From: Pseudomonadota bacterium
GTDB taxonomy: Bacteria; Pseudomonadota; Alphaproteobacteria; Rhizobiales; Rhizobiaceae
Assembly (NCBI GenBank): GCA_023404095.1
Contig: JAEYDD010000038.1
Location: 62,001-126,000, forward strand
Length of the DNA stretch: 64,000 nt
Direction: 5' to 3'
Of the stretch, positions 1-8,652 are shown in pieces. A program made the translations under genes and the position numbers. Below the pieces are notes generated by a model. It had not been told where the DNA came from. It searched no databases and saw only the letters and a list, made by a program, of their open reading frames with translations. Position 1 is the first letter of the stretch; each line of letters begins with the position of its first letter.

Positions 1-249
1 CTCGACAAGACGACGCCCGACGTCTTCGAGAAGTTCGCCCAGGCGGTGCGCAAGGCGCCCGAGGTCATCGAATGCCACATGGTGGCGGGCGGTTTCGACT
101 ATCTCGTCAAGACGCGCCTGACGAACATGGTGTCCTACCGGCGCTTCCTCGGCGAAGTGGTTCTCGCCTGGCCGGGCGTGTGCGAAACGCGCACCTATGC
201 CGTCATGGAAGAGATCAAGAACGACAGCCCGCTGCCGGTCCTACTCTGA
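1..249 (+). CDS. Lrp/AsnC-family transcriptional regulator, C-terminal part (5' end outside window)
   Basis: The frame is open from the first base and ends at TGA 247-249, giving 82 residues with no credible start inside the window. The residues fit the AsnC/RAM ligand-binding and oligomerisation domain: GGFDYLVKTRL, a conserved LAWPGV turn, and a terminal TYAVMEEIKNDSPLPV strand typical of Lrp proteins. The helix-turn-helix half must lie upstream of base 1. Lrp-type proteins sense amino acids. The gene converges on a branched-chain-type ABC operon, but control of that operon is only inferred. Confidence 0.85.
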   Translation, partial: LDKTTPDVFEKFAQAVRKAPEVIECHMVAGGFDYLVKTRLTNMVSYRRFLGEVVLAWPGVCETRTYAVMEEIKNDSPLPVLL

Positions 250-306
250 GGCCGACGCTGCGGGCGATGCCGTTGCGACGTGCAACCGGCAGCCGGGATC
301 TTGAGA

Positions 307-353
307 TGCGCCGTCAGGCCTGCGACCTTTTCCGTCACAGGCCTGACGGCGCA
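307..353. terminator. Perfect 16-bp inverted repeat between convergent genes
   Basis: TGCGCCGTCAGGCCTG (307-322) is exactly complementary to CAGGCCTGACGGCGCA (338-353) around a 15-nt loop that contains a T run on the + strand. It lies between the stop of the Lrp gene and the stop of livF, as expected for a bidirectional terminator. There is no T tract after either arm. Confidence 0.6.
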
Positions 354-382
354 CCCGGCACATGCGCAACACCCGGTCCGCC

Positions 383-1108
383 TCAATCGGCGTGGACTTC
401 CCCGCCGAGGTAGAGCTTGCGCATGGCCGGATCTTCGAGGAGATCCGATGCCTTCGCTGTCATCGCCACCTGGCCGAGCGAGAGCACATATGCGCGGTCG
501 GCGATGCCGAGCGCTTCGAAGGCGTTCTGCTCCACCATGAGGATGCACATCCCTTCGCTGTCGCGGATCGCGCCGATCGCATCGAAAACCTCATGCATCA
601 TCAGAGGCGAGAGGCCGGCCGAGGGCTCGTCGAGGAGCAGGATCTCGGGGCCGGCGATCAGCGCGCGGGCGAGCGAGAGGATCTGCCGCTCGCCGCCCGA
701 GAGGGCGGATGCCTTGCGGTTCTTCTTGCCGGCCAGCGCGGGGTATTGATCCATCAGCGCAGCGAAACGCTTTTCCTTCTCCGCCTTGGCAAGCTGGCGG
801 GCGCCGAGCAGGATGTTCTCGGCCACCGTCAGCGTACCGAAGACGTTGTCGGTCTGCGGCACGTAGCCAACCCTGTGGTGGCGCACCTTCTCGTGGATCG
901 GCACGGCGGTCACATCCGTGCCACCGAAGGTGATGCTGCCGGCGCGCGGGCGCACATAGCCGGCGATCGTCTTCAACAGCGTTGACTTGCCGCAGCCGTT
1001 CGGGCCGAGGATGGTGACGATCTCCCGGCGGTCGGCCGAAAGCGAGATCCCGGTGAGGATGTCGGCCCCGTCGCCGTATCCGGCCCTGATGTCCTTTGCT
1101 TCTATCAC
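383..1108 (-). CDS. livF: Branched-chain-type ABC transporter ATPase, LivF family
   Basis: This 241-residue ATPase is of usual LivF length. Walker A is GPNGCGKS (35-42), the signature is LSGGE (136-140) and Walker B is ILLLDEP (156-162). It would energise uptake at the inner membrane together with LivG, LivM and LivH just upstream. It is the last gene of the operon SBP-livH-livM-livG-livF, and its start overlaps the livG stop by 4 bases. The family carries leucine/isoleucine/valine but also amides, urea and aromatic acids. The substrate here is not determined by sequence. Confidence 0.9.
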   Translation of the reverse strand: MIEAKDIRAGYGDGADILTGISLSADRREIVTILGPNGCGKSTLLKTIAGYVRPRAGSITFGGTDVTAVPIHEKVRHHRVGYVPQTDNVFGTLTVAENILLGARQLAKAEKEKRFAALMDQYPALAGKKNRKASALSGGERQILSLARALIAGPEILLLDEPSAGLSPLMMHEVFDAIGAIRDSEGMCILMVEQNAFEALGIADRAYVLSLGQVAMTAKASDLLEDPAMRKLYLGGEVHAD

Positions 1109-1863
1109 AGGGCCACCTTTCCTTTCTTCACGGCCTTGCCGAGGTAGGCCTCGACAACGCGCGCGTTGTCTTCCAGTTCGCGGGGCGCGCAGTCGGCGAT
1201 GATCTCGCCGCGGTCCAGCACCACGCAGCGCGAGCAGAGCTCACGGATGAACAGCATGTCATGCTCAACGACGAGGATGGCGACGCCCCTCTCGCGGTAG
1301 CGCTTGAGGATTGCCACCATGTCGGCGCGCAAGTTGGGATGGACGCCGGCGGTCGGTTCGTCGAGGCACAACAGCTTCGGCTTGCTGCGCAAGGCTGTCG
1401 CCACTGAAAGAAGCTTCTTCTGACCGCCGGAAAGCGCGCTTGCCGGCAGGTCCGCCACATGCGTCAGCCGGAACGATTCCAGAAGTTCGTCCAGTTCTTC
1501 GTCGAAGCGGAAAGGCCTCAGCATCGAGGCGAGGCTGGCGTTGCCGCTCGCACCTGCCTGGAGCACTTCGCGCACGGTCATGCGGTGCGGCATCGAGGGC
1601 AGCTGGAACGTGCGCACAAGCCCGTGGCCGGTGATGCGCTGCGCCGAGACATTGGTGATGTTGTCGCCCTGAAGCCGGATCTCGCCGCCATCTGACGGCA
1701 GGAAGCCGGAGATGACGCTGAGGGCCGTGCTCTTGCCAGAGCCGTTGGGCCCGAGCAGGCCGACGATCTCGCCGGCACGGAGGCCGAAGCTGATGCGGTC
1801 GAGCACCTTGTGGGCGCCGAAGGCCTTGGAGACATCCTTGAGTTCCAGAAGGTTACCGGCCAT
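1105..1863 (-). CDS. livG: Branched-chain-type ABC transporter ATPase, LivG family
   Basis: 252 residues from ATG 1863, chosen because a GGAGG ribosome site sits six bases upstream; an in-frame ATG at 1875 lacks this. Walker A is GPNGSGKS (38-45), the signature is LSGGQ (144-148) and Walker B is LLCLDEP (164-170). The long insert between Walker A and the signature and the HP switch-region TAGVHPNL are LivG-like. It pairs with LivF as the heterodimeric motor. Its 5' end overlaps the livM stop, so translation is probably coupled. Confidence 0.9.
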   Translation of the reverse strand: MAGNLLELKDVSKAFGAHKVLDRISFGLRAGEIVGLLGPNGSGKSTALSVISGFLPSDGGEIRLQGDNITNVSAQRITGHGLVRTFQLPSMPHRMTVREVLQAGASGNASLASMLRPFRFDEELDELLESFRLTHVADLPASALSGGQKKLLSVATALRSKPKLLCLDEPTAGVHPNLRADMVAILKRYRERGVAILVVEHDMLFIRELCSRCVVLDRGEIIADCAPRELEDNARVVEAYLGKAVKKGKVAL

Positions 1864-2743
1864 TGCTGCCTCCAACTTTCTCGGGGAAGAGCCCCTTCGG
1901 CCGCCACAGAAGGAAGGCGAGCAGCCCGCCGCCGACGATGATGAGCCGGGCGGCGGCGACGAAGTCGGTCGGCAGATCCAGCGCGTCCTTGACGAAGGGC
2001 ACGTAGGCCATGGCGAACTGCATGAGGAAGGCGCCCGCGATGACGCCCCGGTTGTTGGCGATGCCGCCGATGATGACCATCGACCAGATCAGGAAGGTCT
2101 CAGGCGAGACGAGTTGGTCTGGCCCGACGAAGGTCAGGTAGTGCGCATACAGGAACCCGGCGAAGGCGGCGATGGCTGCACTGACGAGCATAACCACACG
2201 TCGGATCCGGTCGAGGTCGTAGCCGAGCGAGCGGGCTAGCTGCGGCTCCTCGCGCATCAGCTTCATCGACAGGCCGAAGGCGCTTCTCACGAGGCGCTGG
2301 CAGAACAGCCAGACGAGCGCGAGCACCGCGGCATAGAGGGCAAGCCGTACCACGCCGTCATACGGTTTGAGATCGGCAAAAAGCAGCGGCAGGCCGGATA
2401 TGCCCTGCGCGCCGCCGGTCAGCGCCTGCTCGTTGGTGATCGATATGCGGATGATCTCGGCGATCGAGAGCGTGGCGATGCCCCAGTAGTCGCTGGAAAG
2501 CTTGCAGCCGAGCCGGGCGTAGAAGAGCCCGAGCAGGGCTGCCATCGCGATGCCGGCGGGCAGGCCGAGGAGCGGATGCCAGCCCATGCCGCTTGCCAGT
2601 GCCGCGCCATAGGTGCCGCAGCCGAACAGCGCGATCAGGCCGAAGTTGACGAGCCCGGTAAAGCCCGCCTGCAGGTTGAGGCTGAGGGCCAGCACGCCGT
2701 AGAGGCAGGCGATCGAGGCCACGTGGATGAAGAAGTCAAACAC
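1853..2743 (-). CDS. livM: Branched-chain-type ABC transporter permease, LivM family
   Basis: 296 residues, starting with GTG at 2743. It has many hydrophobic segments and the LivM hallmark NLQAGFTGLVNFGLIALFG near residue 23, then a cytoplasmic ATPase-contact loop. The C-terminus ends in the usual RPKGLFPEK. It forms the membrane channel with LivH. The livH stop lies within its first codons, an 8-base overlap, so the permeases are co-translated. Substrate unknown. Confidence 0.9.
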   Translation of the reverse strand: MFDFFIHVASIACLYGVLALSLNLQAGFTGLVNFGLIALFGCGTYGAALASGMGWHPLLGLPAGIAMAALLGLFYARLGCKLSSDYWGIATLSIAEIIRISITNEQALTGGAQGISGLPLLFADLKPYDGVVRLALYAAVLALVWLFCQRLVRSAFGLSMKLMREEPQLARSLGYDLDRIRRVVMLVSAAIAAFAGFLYAHYLTFVGPDQLVSPETFLIWSMVIIGGIANNRGVIAGAFLMQFAMAYVPFVKDALDLPTDFVAAARLIIVGGGLLAFLLWRPKGLFPEKVGGSNGR

Positions 2744-3629
2744 GGCTCACCTCGCTGACGAAAAGGCCCCTCGGGCGGAAGAGCAGGAAGATAACCAGGA
2801 TCGCGAAGGAGGCGACCGGGGCGTAGCTCGCGGGGAGAAAGTGGAAGTCTGCGCCGACCAGCGGTCCGACATTGGTGTTGGTGACGACGGTTTCGGCTGC
2901 GGCAATCACGACGGCGCCGACGACGGCGCCGAGCGCGTTGCCGAGCCCGCCGAGGATGGCGGCGGCAAAGACCGGCAGCAGCATGTTGGTGCCGAGGTCT
3001 ATGCTGACGCTGCCGCGCATGGCGAGCGTGATGCCGCCCAGCGCCGCCAGCATGCCGGAAAGGAAGACGACGACGTTGGTGACGCGGCGGGTATCGATTC
3101 CGGTGGCGGCGGCGAGGACGCCGTTCGTCGCGGTCGCCCGCATCTCGCGGCCGAGGCTCGTCCTGAACAGCACCAACGCGAAGAGGCCGAGCGAAATTGC
3201 GGTGACGACGAGCGTCGTGATCTGGTGGTCGGTGATCCGCGCGCCGAGCACGCGCATGGCCGGCGTGACCTCCAGCTTGAAGCGGTAGGCGGTCGGTCCG
3301 TAGGTCAGGAGGAATGTCGCCGACAGGATCATGCTCAGCGCCAGCGAGCCGATCAGGGCGATGGCGGAATCGACCTTCAGCAGCCGCTCGAAGATCAGCA
3401 CGTTGAAGACAACGGCGAGGAGGCCGACGAACAGAGCCGACAGCAGGCCGGCGAGGAGGAGGGGGAGGCCGGCGGCATGCAGCGACATGGCGACGAAGGC
3501 GCCGACGACCGCATACTGCACGAGGGCGACATTGGGGAACTTGATGAGGGAGTAGACGGCGCTCAGCGCAACGGCAATCAGCGCCAGGTCGACCGACCTG
3601 ATCAAGGTATCGAAGATGAATTGAAACAT
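2736..3629 (-). CDS. livH: Branched-chain-type ABC transporter permease, LivH family
   Basis: 297 residues from ATG 3629 (MFQFIFDTLIRSVDLAL). An upstream in-frame ATG at 3662 would add 11 polar residues with no homology-like character. It shows an eight-helix LivH pattern, the LGGLGNALGAVVGAVV loop and the terminal FRPRGLF motif shared by LivH proteins. It partners LivM. It is separated from the binding-protein gene upstream by a hairpin (3682-3711) that should lower permease expression relative to the binding protein. Confidence 0.88.
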   Translation of the reverse strand: MFQFIFDTLIRSVDLALIAVALSAVYSLIKFPNVALVQYAVVGAFVAMSLHAAGLPLLLAGLLSALFVGLLAVVFNVLIFERLLKVDSAIALIGSLALSMILSATFLLTYGPTAYRFKLEVTPAMRVLGARITDHQITTLVVTAISLGLFALVLFRTSLGREMRATATNGVLAAATGIDTRRVTNVVVFLSGMLAALGGITLAMRGSVSIDLGTNMLLPVFAAAILGGLGNALGAVVGAVVIAAAETVVTNTNVGPLVGADFHFLPASYAPVASFAILVIFLLFRPRGLFVSEVSRV

Positions 3630-3681
3630 GGATAAGTCCGTCTGTTGATCGGCGGGCTTCAAGAGCGCTCGAGGCGCTGCG

Positions 3682-3711
3682 AAAAAGGGGCGCCGTTGCC
3701 GGCAGCCCCCT
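3682..3711 (-). terminator. Attenuator-like hairpin between binding protein and livH
   Basis: Read on the minus strand, GGGGGCTGCCG and CGGCGCCCC pair around GCAA with small bulges and are followed by TTTTT. Its place after the abundant periplasmic binding-protein gene and before the permeases fits partial termination, common in such operons. Confidence 0.55.
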
Positions 3712-3720
3712 CTCTTCGGA

Positions 3721-4836
3721 TTACTCGTAGGCGACGAGCTTCTCGCCCTCGACCTTGAACTTCAGGTAGGGCTGGTGCGTGCGCTGGCCGTCGGCATCGA
3801 GCTTGATCTCGCCGGTCGCGCCCTTTACGCCTTCCTTGCCGAGGTCTTCGATGGCCTTCAGGACGGCGGCCTTGTCGGTGCTGCCGGCCTTGTTCAGGGC
3901 TGCGGCGGCGAACAGGACCGCGTCATGGGCGTAGCCGCCGTAGGCCGACAGGAACGTCTCGCCGTAGGTGCTCTCGTACTCGCTCTTGTAGGAGTCCCCG
4001 TCTTCGCCGATGTAGCCGACGTCCATGCCGATCAGGCCCTTCTTGAACTCGGCCGGCGTATCCTTGTTCATCATGGTGATGAGAATCGAGTACCAGGGCT
4101 TGCCTTCCTGCATGCCGAGCTCGAAGGCTTCCTGCATGATCAGCGCGCCCTCGGTGCCGTAGGCGGTGAAGACGTATGCGTCCGGCTCGGCGGCCTCTAC
4201 TTGCTGCAGTTCGCGGCGATAGGTGGACTGGCCGATCGTATACATGACGGTCGTTGCGACCTCGCCGCCCTTGGCGGTGAAGTGCTTCTTGAACTCCTCG
4301 GCGACGCCCTGGCCGAAGGCGTTGTTCATCGCCAGCACGGCAACCTTCTTCCAGCCATGGTCGAGCACGTCCTGGGCTGCGAATTCGGTCGAGACGTTGT
4401 CGAGGCCGACGACGCTGTACGAGGTGGCGCCGATGTCGCGCACCAGGCCACTGGTGGAGGCCGGATTGATATGCGGCATGCCTTCCTGGACCAAGTACTG
4501 TCCGAGCGGGATCGTGTTGCCCGAGGAGTACTCGCCGATGACGAGCGGCACCTTGTCAACCGATACAAGCTTCTTGGCGGCATCGATGGCCGTCTGCGGC
4601 TTGCCGCCAGAATCCTCGACGATCACCTTCAGTTGCTTGCCGAGCACGCCGCCATTGGCGTTGACCTGCTTGACGGCCAGTTCGATGCCACGGCTCTGGT
4701 CCTTGCCGGTCGTGGCGCTGGCGCCTGACAGCGGAATGACCGCACCGATGGCGATGTCGTCAGCCATGGCCGGCGCGATGCCGACGAGGCCGCCAAAAAG
4801 CGCCGCGAATGCCGCTGCGAATGCTGTTGTCTTCAT
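3721..4836 (-). CDS. Periplasmic substrate-binding protein, LivJ/LivK type
   Basis: 371 residues. A Sec signal peptide (hydrophobic residues 4-22, cleavage after APAMA at about 25) precedes the Peripla_BP_6 fold: AIGAVIPLSGASATTG at the mature N-terminus, then GVLGKQLKVIVEDSGG, as in Liv binding proteins. It captures the substrate for the LivHMGF proteins encoded downstream. A GGAGAGAGGG ribosome site precedes the ATG. It is the first gene of the operon, and its promoter region carries a copy of the ATATACGAATAA element (4901-4912). An amino acid or amide ligand is likely but unproven. Confidence 0.9.
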   Translation of the reverse strand: MKTTAFAAAFAALFGGLVGIAPAMADDIAIGAVIPLSGASATTGKDQSRGIELAVKQVNANGGVLGKQLKVIVEDSGGKPQTAIDAAKKLVSVDKVPLVIGEYSSGNTIPLGQYLVQEGMPHINPASTSGLVRDIGATSYSVVGLDNVSTEFAAQDVLDHGWKKVAVLAMNNAFGQGVAEEFKKHFTAKGGEVATTVMYTIGQSTYRRELQQVEAAEPDAYVFTAYGTEGALIMQEAFELGMQEGKPWYSILITMMNKDTPAEFKKGLIGMDVGYIGEDGDSYKSEYESTYGETFLSAYGGYAHDAVLFAAAALNKAGSTDKAAVLKAIEDLGKEGVKGATGEIKLDADGQRTHQPYLKFKVEGEKLVAYE

Positions 4837-4893
4837 TGTTCACCCTCTCTCCGTTCCGTTGCGGGGACGGGTGAAATCTAGGCCGCCTGCGAT

Positions 4894-4912
4894 CGTAGAA
4901 ATATACGAATAA
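4894..4912. promoter_or_regulatory. Operator-like element upstream of the Liv binding-protein gene
   Basis: The block ATATACGAATAA at 4901-4912 is identical to the middle of three tandem repeats at 5390-5425. Here it is also the right half of a short inverted repeat, CGTA-N6-TACG (4894-4907). It lies about 65 bases upstream of the binding-protein ATG, a normal operator distance. The binding protein is unknown; the FCD-GntR gene at 10352 is the nearest candidate. Confidence 0.5.
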
Positions 4913-5019
4913 TCTGACACTTGCTCGGAGGCTGCCTGTCACGGCGGCCGCACTTTCGTGGTTTATCCGAGAGCGCCGCTGAAATTCCATCGGGTGTCGG
5001 ATGCGGAGATTCATGCGGC

Positions 5020-5289
5020 TCAGGCCGGCGCGGGTAGGCGGGCAGTTACCTTCCAGCCATCGCCGGTTGGTGCGAGCCGCCAGCGCTTCGCCGGTATGTC
5101 CGTGCCGCGCACCGTCCGGTAAGGCCAGACCGACAGAATGATATCGGGGCCGTCGGCGACTTGGGAACCGCGTGCGATGCTGCCGTCGCTGAACTCGACC
5201 GTCACGTCTGCTGCCGCATCGCTCCGATCGCCTTCGATGCTGACCCGGCAACCGGGAAAGGCATGCGTGTGGTGGAAGCTGAACTGCAT
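5020..5289 (-). CDS. Conserved small protein of unknown function
   Basis: 89 residues from ATG 5289, preceded by GAGGG at good spacing; a longer frame back to 5388 would run through the divergent promoter. The protein begins MQFSFHHTHAFPGCRVSIEG and alternates beta-strand-like stretches (VTVEFSDGS, DIILSVWPYRTV, WKVTARLPAP), suggesting a small beta-rich soluble domain. It has no signal peptide or membrane segment. I do not recognise the family. It is divergent from the gene at 5529 and upstream of the Liv operon on the same strand, so it may be co-regulated with both. Confidence 0.6.
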   Translation of the reverse strand: MQFSFHHTHAFPGCRVSIEGDRSDAAADVTVEFSDGSIARGSQVADGPDIILSVWPYRTVRGTDIPAKRWRLAPTGDGWKVTARLPAPA

Positions 5290-5381
5290 CGAACACCCTC
5301 GGATCCTTTGCAAGGCGCCGCCGTGCAGGCCCTGCCAACCGCCGCGTGCGGCCTCCCTTTTCAAATCGCAATCGATCATGC

Positions 5382-5425
5382 TTGACAAGATATACGGTAA
5401 AATATACGAATAAATATACGAACGG
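5382..5425. promoter_or_regulatory. Three tandem 12-bp repeats in a divergent promoter
   Basis: ATATACG occurs at 5390, 5402 and 5414, exactly 12 bases apart, as ATATACGGTAAA, ATATACGAATAA and ATATACGAACGG. A TTGACA hexamer (5382-5387) sits directly before the first unit, so a promoter reading toward 5529 would be covered by the repeats. A regulator bound on every unit would lie near one face of the helix. The single extra copy at 4901 extends the set to the Liv operon. Confidence 0.6.
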
Positions 5426-5528
5426 TTGGGAGGCTGCTTGAGATCACCGCAAGCCGGTGCCGATCCTTCGATAAAATCCTTCAGCAGAAAGGCGGGGCGA
5501 AAATGCCCCCCACGGAAAGAGGTCCCGT

Positions 5529-6029
5529 ATGTACTATTTCGCCTATTGCACCTGGCTGCACGACATCGAAATCGCCCGGTTCATGCCGCAGGCAAAGGCC
5601 GTGACCAAGGGCTATGCCGCCAATCACGCGCTACGCTTTCATGCCGCTGGCGATCGTACCGATCGAGGCTGGTGCCACTTCCTCAACACCGCGGAAGCCT
5701 ATGGCAACAAGGCGTTCGGCGTCGTATTCGAGCACGATCCGAAGCACTTCGAAGAAGACTATGACGACTTCGAGCGTTGCTGCGTCACAATCTACGGCGA
5801 CGATGGCAAGAGCTACGACTGCTGGACCTACCGCCTGATCACCCCTGGTATCGCGATGCGTCCGCCGAACTTCTACTGGGAGCATATTCCGGCCGGTCTG
5901 AAGCAGTGGGGTTTCCCGCAGGAATACATCGACCAGGTCAACGCGGTCTTCGAGGCTGCGGCGCCTTGCCCGCGCGCCGACCGCCCCAATCCGTCGAACA
6001 TCCCGGGACGCGGCGCCGACACACGCTGA
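5529..6029 (+). CDS. Gamma-glutamylcyclotransferase-fold (GGCT/AIG2-like) protein
   Basis: 166 residues, with ribosome site AAAGAGG before the ATG. The N-terminus MYYFAYCTWLHDIEIARFMP follows the GGCT pattern, in which YFAYGSN-M opens the barrel, but the usual Gly-Ser-Asn is replaced by Cys-Thr-Trp. Later segments (GVVFEHDPKHFEEDYDDFE, the aromatic strand CWTYRL, and FPQEYIDQV) also fit. Family members release 5-oxoproline from gamma-glutamyl amines or amino acids. The active-site change means activity should not be assumed. It precedes an amino acid ABC operon, in keeping with processing of an amino-acid conjugate. Confidence 0.6.
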   Translation: MYYFAYCTWLHDIEIARFMPQAKAVTKGYAANHALRFHAAGDRTDRGWCHFLNTAEAYGNKAFGVVFEHDPKHFEEDYDDFERCCVTIYGDDGKSYDCWTYRLITPGIAMRPPNFYWEHIPAGLKQWGFPQEYIDQVNAVFEAAAPCPRADRPNPSNIPGRGADTR

Positions 6030-6128
6030 CCGCGAGCGATCGCCCGCTGATCGAATGTGGAAGGCGGCGGAATCCTGTCGCCTTCCCCCGCCACTCAACC
6101 GTAATGTCAATGAAAAGGGGAATCAGAC

Positions 6129-6998
6129 ATGGAAGCAGGAAGTACAGCCAAGGGCATTGCCGTTTCGGCGCTCGTGATGTTTGTGGCGGGCACGGCGCTC
6201 GCCCAGGATGCGGCCTCGCTCGTCCCGTCCGAAATCAGGGATCGGGGGACCCTGACGGTCGGCTCTCAGCAGACCTTCCCGCCGATCGAGTTCCGCGAGC
6301 CGGGCAGCCAGGAGGTTTCCGGCGCCAGCGCCGATCTCCTGCGCGAGATCGCCAAGCGCCTGAAGCTCGAACTCACCTACGTCCAGGCCGAATACGCAGC
6401 CCTGATCCCCGGCATCGAGGCCAAGCGCTTCGACATGGCCTCGGGCGGCATCAGCGATACCGAGGAGCGCGAACAGAAGCTCGATTTCGTCAACTACATG
6501 CAGTCCGGCGGTAGCATGATGGTGCGTGCCGAGGACGACGCGAACTACAAGACCATCGCCGACTTCTGCGGCAAGTCGGTCGCCACACTTCTCGGCAGCC
6601 GCGTGATCATGGAGAAGGTGGAAGCTGCCTCGGCCGAGTGCGTCGCAGCCGGCAAGGAGGCGATCCGCGCCGAGCAGTTGCCGTCGGCGCCGGATGCCCG
6701 CATGCAGCTCGACCTGAAGCGCGTCGATGCCTACCTCGGCGACTTCCCGGCACTAGCCTACATGGGCACCCAGTTCCCCGGCAAGTACGCCATCGTCGGC
6801 GGTAACTACATCCTGACCCCCTACATCACTTCATGGGGCTTCGCCAAGGATCAGTCGGCGCTGCGCGATGCCGTGAAGAAGGCGACGGACGAGATGCTTG
6901 CCGACGGCAGCTACAAGCAGATCATGGATAAGTGGGGTGTTGGTGGCGGCGCACTGGCCGAGATCACCATCAACCTGCCGGCAAGCAAGCGCAACTGA
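6129..6998 (+). CDS. Polar amino acid ABC transporter binding protein (family 3)
   Basis: 289 residues with a signal peptide cleaved after TALAQ or TALA near residue 25. The mature start, RDRGTLTVGSQQTFPPIEF, is the classic SBP_bac_3 opening. ADLLREIAKRL, the KRFDMASGGISDTEER block and a terminal YKQIMDKWGV also match His/Gln/Arg-type binding proteins. It delivers substrate to the permease and ATPase that follow without gaps. The AAAAGGGGA ribosome site lies just before the ATG. Ligand class amino acid or opine; exact ligand unknown. Confidence 0.9.
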   Translation: MEAGSTAKGIAVSALVMFVAGTALAQDAASLVPSEIRDRGTLTVGSQQTFPPIEFREPGSQEVSGASADLLREIAKRLKLELTYVQAEYAALIPGIEAKRFDMASGGISDTEEREQKLDFVNYMQSGGSMMVRAEDDANYKTIADFCGKSVATLLGSRVIMEKVEAASAECVAAGKEAIRAEQLPSAPDARMQLDLKRVDAYLGDFPALAYMGTQFPGKYAIVGGNYILTPYITSWGFAKDQSALRDAVKKATDEMLADGSYKQIMDKWGVGGGALAEITINLPASKRN

Positions 6999-7012
6999 GA
7001 TACAGCAGGGCA

Positions 7013-7867
7013 ATGGCAATGACCGCCGCAAGTGTTCCATCGATTCCCAACCTTCCCATCATCCACAGGCGCCGGTGGGGCTCCTGGGTGCTGGGTGCCC
7101 TTGCCCTGTTCGTCGTCGCGTCGATCGTGATTGCGTCCATCCGGTCACAGATCCTCGATCTCTCGGTCGTCGGCGAGTACATCTTCAGCCCGATGATCGT
7201 GATGGGCGCCTTCAATGCCCTGGTCCTCGGCACGCTCGCGCTGGTGATCGCCAGCATCATCGGCTTTGTCGTCGCCCTGATGCGGGTCAGCGGCAATCCG
7301 ATCCTGGTGGCGATCTCGGCGACCTATGTCTACCTCTTCCGCGGCACGCCGATGCTGATCCAGCTCGTGTTCTGGTTCAACGCCGTGCCGATCATGTTCC
7401 CCAACATCTACCTGGCGCTGCCCTTTATGGACGCGCCGCTGATCGATGCGCCGACGACCGCCGTGGTCACGCCCTTCCTGGCAGCGCTTGCCGGACTCAG
7501 CCTCGCGGAGGGGGCCTACATGGGCGAGATCATCCGCGGCGGCATCCTGGCCGTGGACAAGGGGCAGCGGGCCGCTGCAACGGCGCTCGGCATGACGCAG
7601 TTGAAGGTCCTTAGCCAGGTCATCATCCCGCAGGCCGGCCGCATCATCATTCCGGCGGCAGGCAACCAGTACATCATGCTGCTGAAATCCTCCTCGCTTG
7701 CCTCGGCCATAGGCTATCTCGAGCTGCTGCGTGTTGCGACCGACATCTATTCCTCGAACTTCCGTGTCGTCGAGCTGCTGGCCGTCGCCGCCTTCTGGTA
7801 TCTCGTGATGACCGCCTTCGCGACCGCGATCCAGACCGTCCTTGAAAAGGTTTTCCCGCAAAGATGA
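7013..7867 (+). CDS. Amino acid ABC transporter permease (HisMQ family)
   Basis: 284 residues from ATG 7013, just after the binding-protein stop; an earlier in-frame start at 6932 would overlap that gene by 67 bases and lacks a ribosome site. It has about five membrane helices and the EAA cytoplasmic loop EGAYMGEIIRGGILAVDKGQ that docks the ATPase. The YLFRGTPMLIQL motif is typical of polar amino acid permeases. Only one permease gene is present, so it probably acts as a homodimer. Its stop overlaps the ATPase start (ATGA). Confidence 0.9.
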   Translation: MAMTAASVPSIPNLPIIHRRRWGSWVLGALALFVVASIVIASIRSQILDLSVVGEYIFSPMIVMGAFNALVLGTLALVIASIIGFVVALMRVSGNPILVAISATYVYLFRGTPMLIQLVFWFNAVPIMFPNIYLALPFMDAPLIDAPTTAVVTPFLAALAGLSLAEGAYMGEIIRGGILAVDKGQRAAATALGMTQLKVLSQVIIPQAGRIIIPAAGNQYIMLLKSSSLASAIGYLELLRVATDIYSSNFRVVELLAVAAFWYLVMTAFATAIQTVLEKVFPQR

Positions 7868-8652
7868 GCACCGCGCCTGAACAGTCACACGCCGTCTCCA
7901 TGGTCGGAGTCTCCAAGAAATGGGGAGCCATCTCGGCCTTCACCGATGTGACCTTTGACGTGCCGCAGGGCGAAGTCGTGGCTCTGCTTGGCCCTTCGGG
8001 TGCTGGCAAGTCCACCCTCCTGCGCTGCGTCAACCACCTCGAAACCATCTCCGCCGGCCGCATCTACGTTCATGGCGACCTCATCGGCTACAGGCTGGAT
8101 AAAGAGGCTCTGTATGAATTGACCGACGCGGACATCAGCCGCCAGCGCCAGAAGATCGGCATGGTCTTCCAGCACTTCAACCTGTTCAAGCATATGACGG
8201 CGCTGCAGAACGTGATGAGTGGTCCGGTGCACGTGTTGAAAACGTCGAAGGCGGAAGCCGCCGCGCTGGCGCTCGACCTGCTCGATAAAGTCGGCTTGAA
8301 GGCCAAGGCGGGGGCCTATCCCTCAGAACTGTCCGGCGGCCAGCAGCAGCGTGTGGCAATCGCCAGGGCGCTCGCCATGCGGCCGCGTGTGCTCCTGCTC
8401 GACGAGCCGACCTCCGCGCTCGACCCGGAACTGGCGCAGGAAGTCGTCGACACGATCCGCAGGCTCGCCGAGGAAGGGCAGACCATGCTGATCGCCACCC
8501 ACGACATGGCCCTCGCGCGCGACGTGGCCGACCGGGTGATCTTCATGGAGGGCGGCGGCCTTGCAGAGGATGCCCCATCAAAGGAGTTCTTCACCGCGCC
8601 GAAGAGCGACCGAGCCCGGCAATTTTTGGCGCGACTGTTGCCGGCCCACTAG
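7864..8652 (+). CDS. Amino acid ABC transporter ATPase (HisP/GlnQ family)
   Basis: 262 residues. Walker A is GPSGAGKS (43-50), the signature LSGGQQQRVAIARAL and Walker B LLLDEPTSALDPE, with the switch histidine in LIATHDMALA. It starts in an ATGA overlap with the permease gene and completes the binding protein-permease-ATPase operon. It hydrolyses ATP at the cytoplasmic face to drive import. The two genes downstream (VOC protein, DMT exporter) follow closely and may be in the same transcript. Confidence 0.92.
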   Translation: MSTAPEQSHAVSMVGVSKKWGAISAFTDVTFDVPQGEVVALLGPSGAGKSTLLRCVNHLETISAGRIYVHGDLIGYRLDKEALYELTDADISRQRQKIGMVFQHFNLFKHMTALQNVMSGPVHVLKTSKAEAAALALDLLDKVGLKAKAGAYPSELSGGQQQRVAIARALAMRPRVLLLDEPTSALDPELAQEVVDTIRRLAEEGQTMLIATHDMALARDVADRVIFMEGGGLAEDAPSKEFFTAPKSDRARQFLARLLPAH

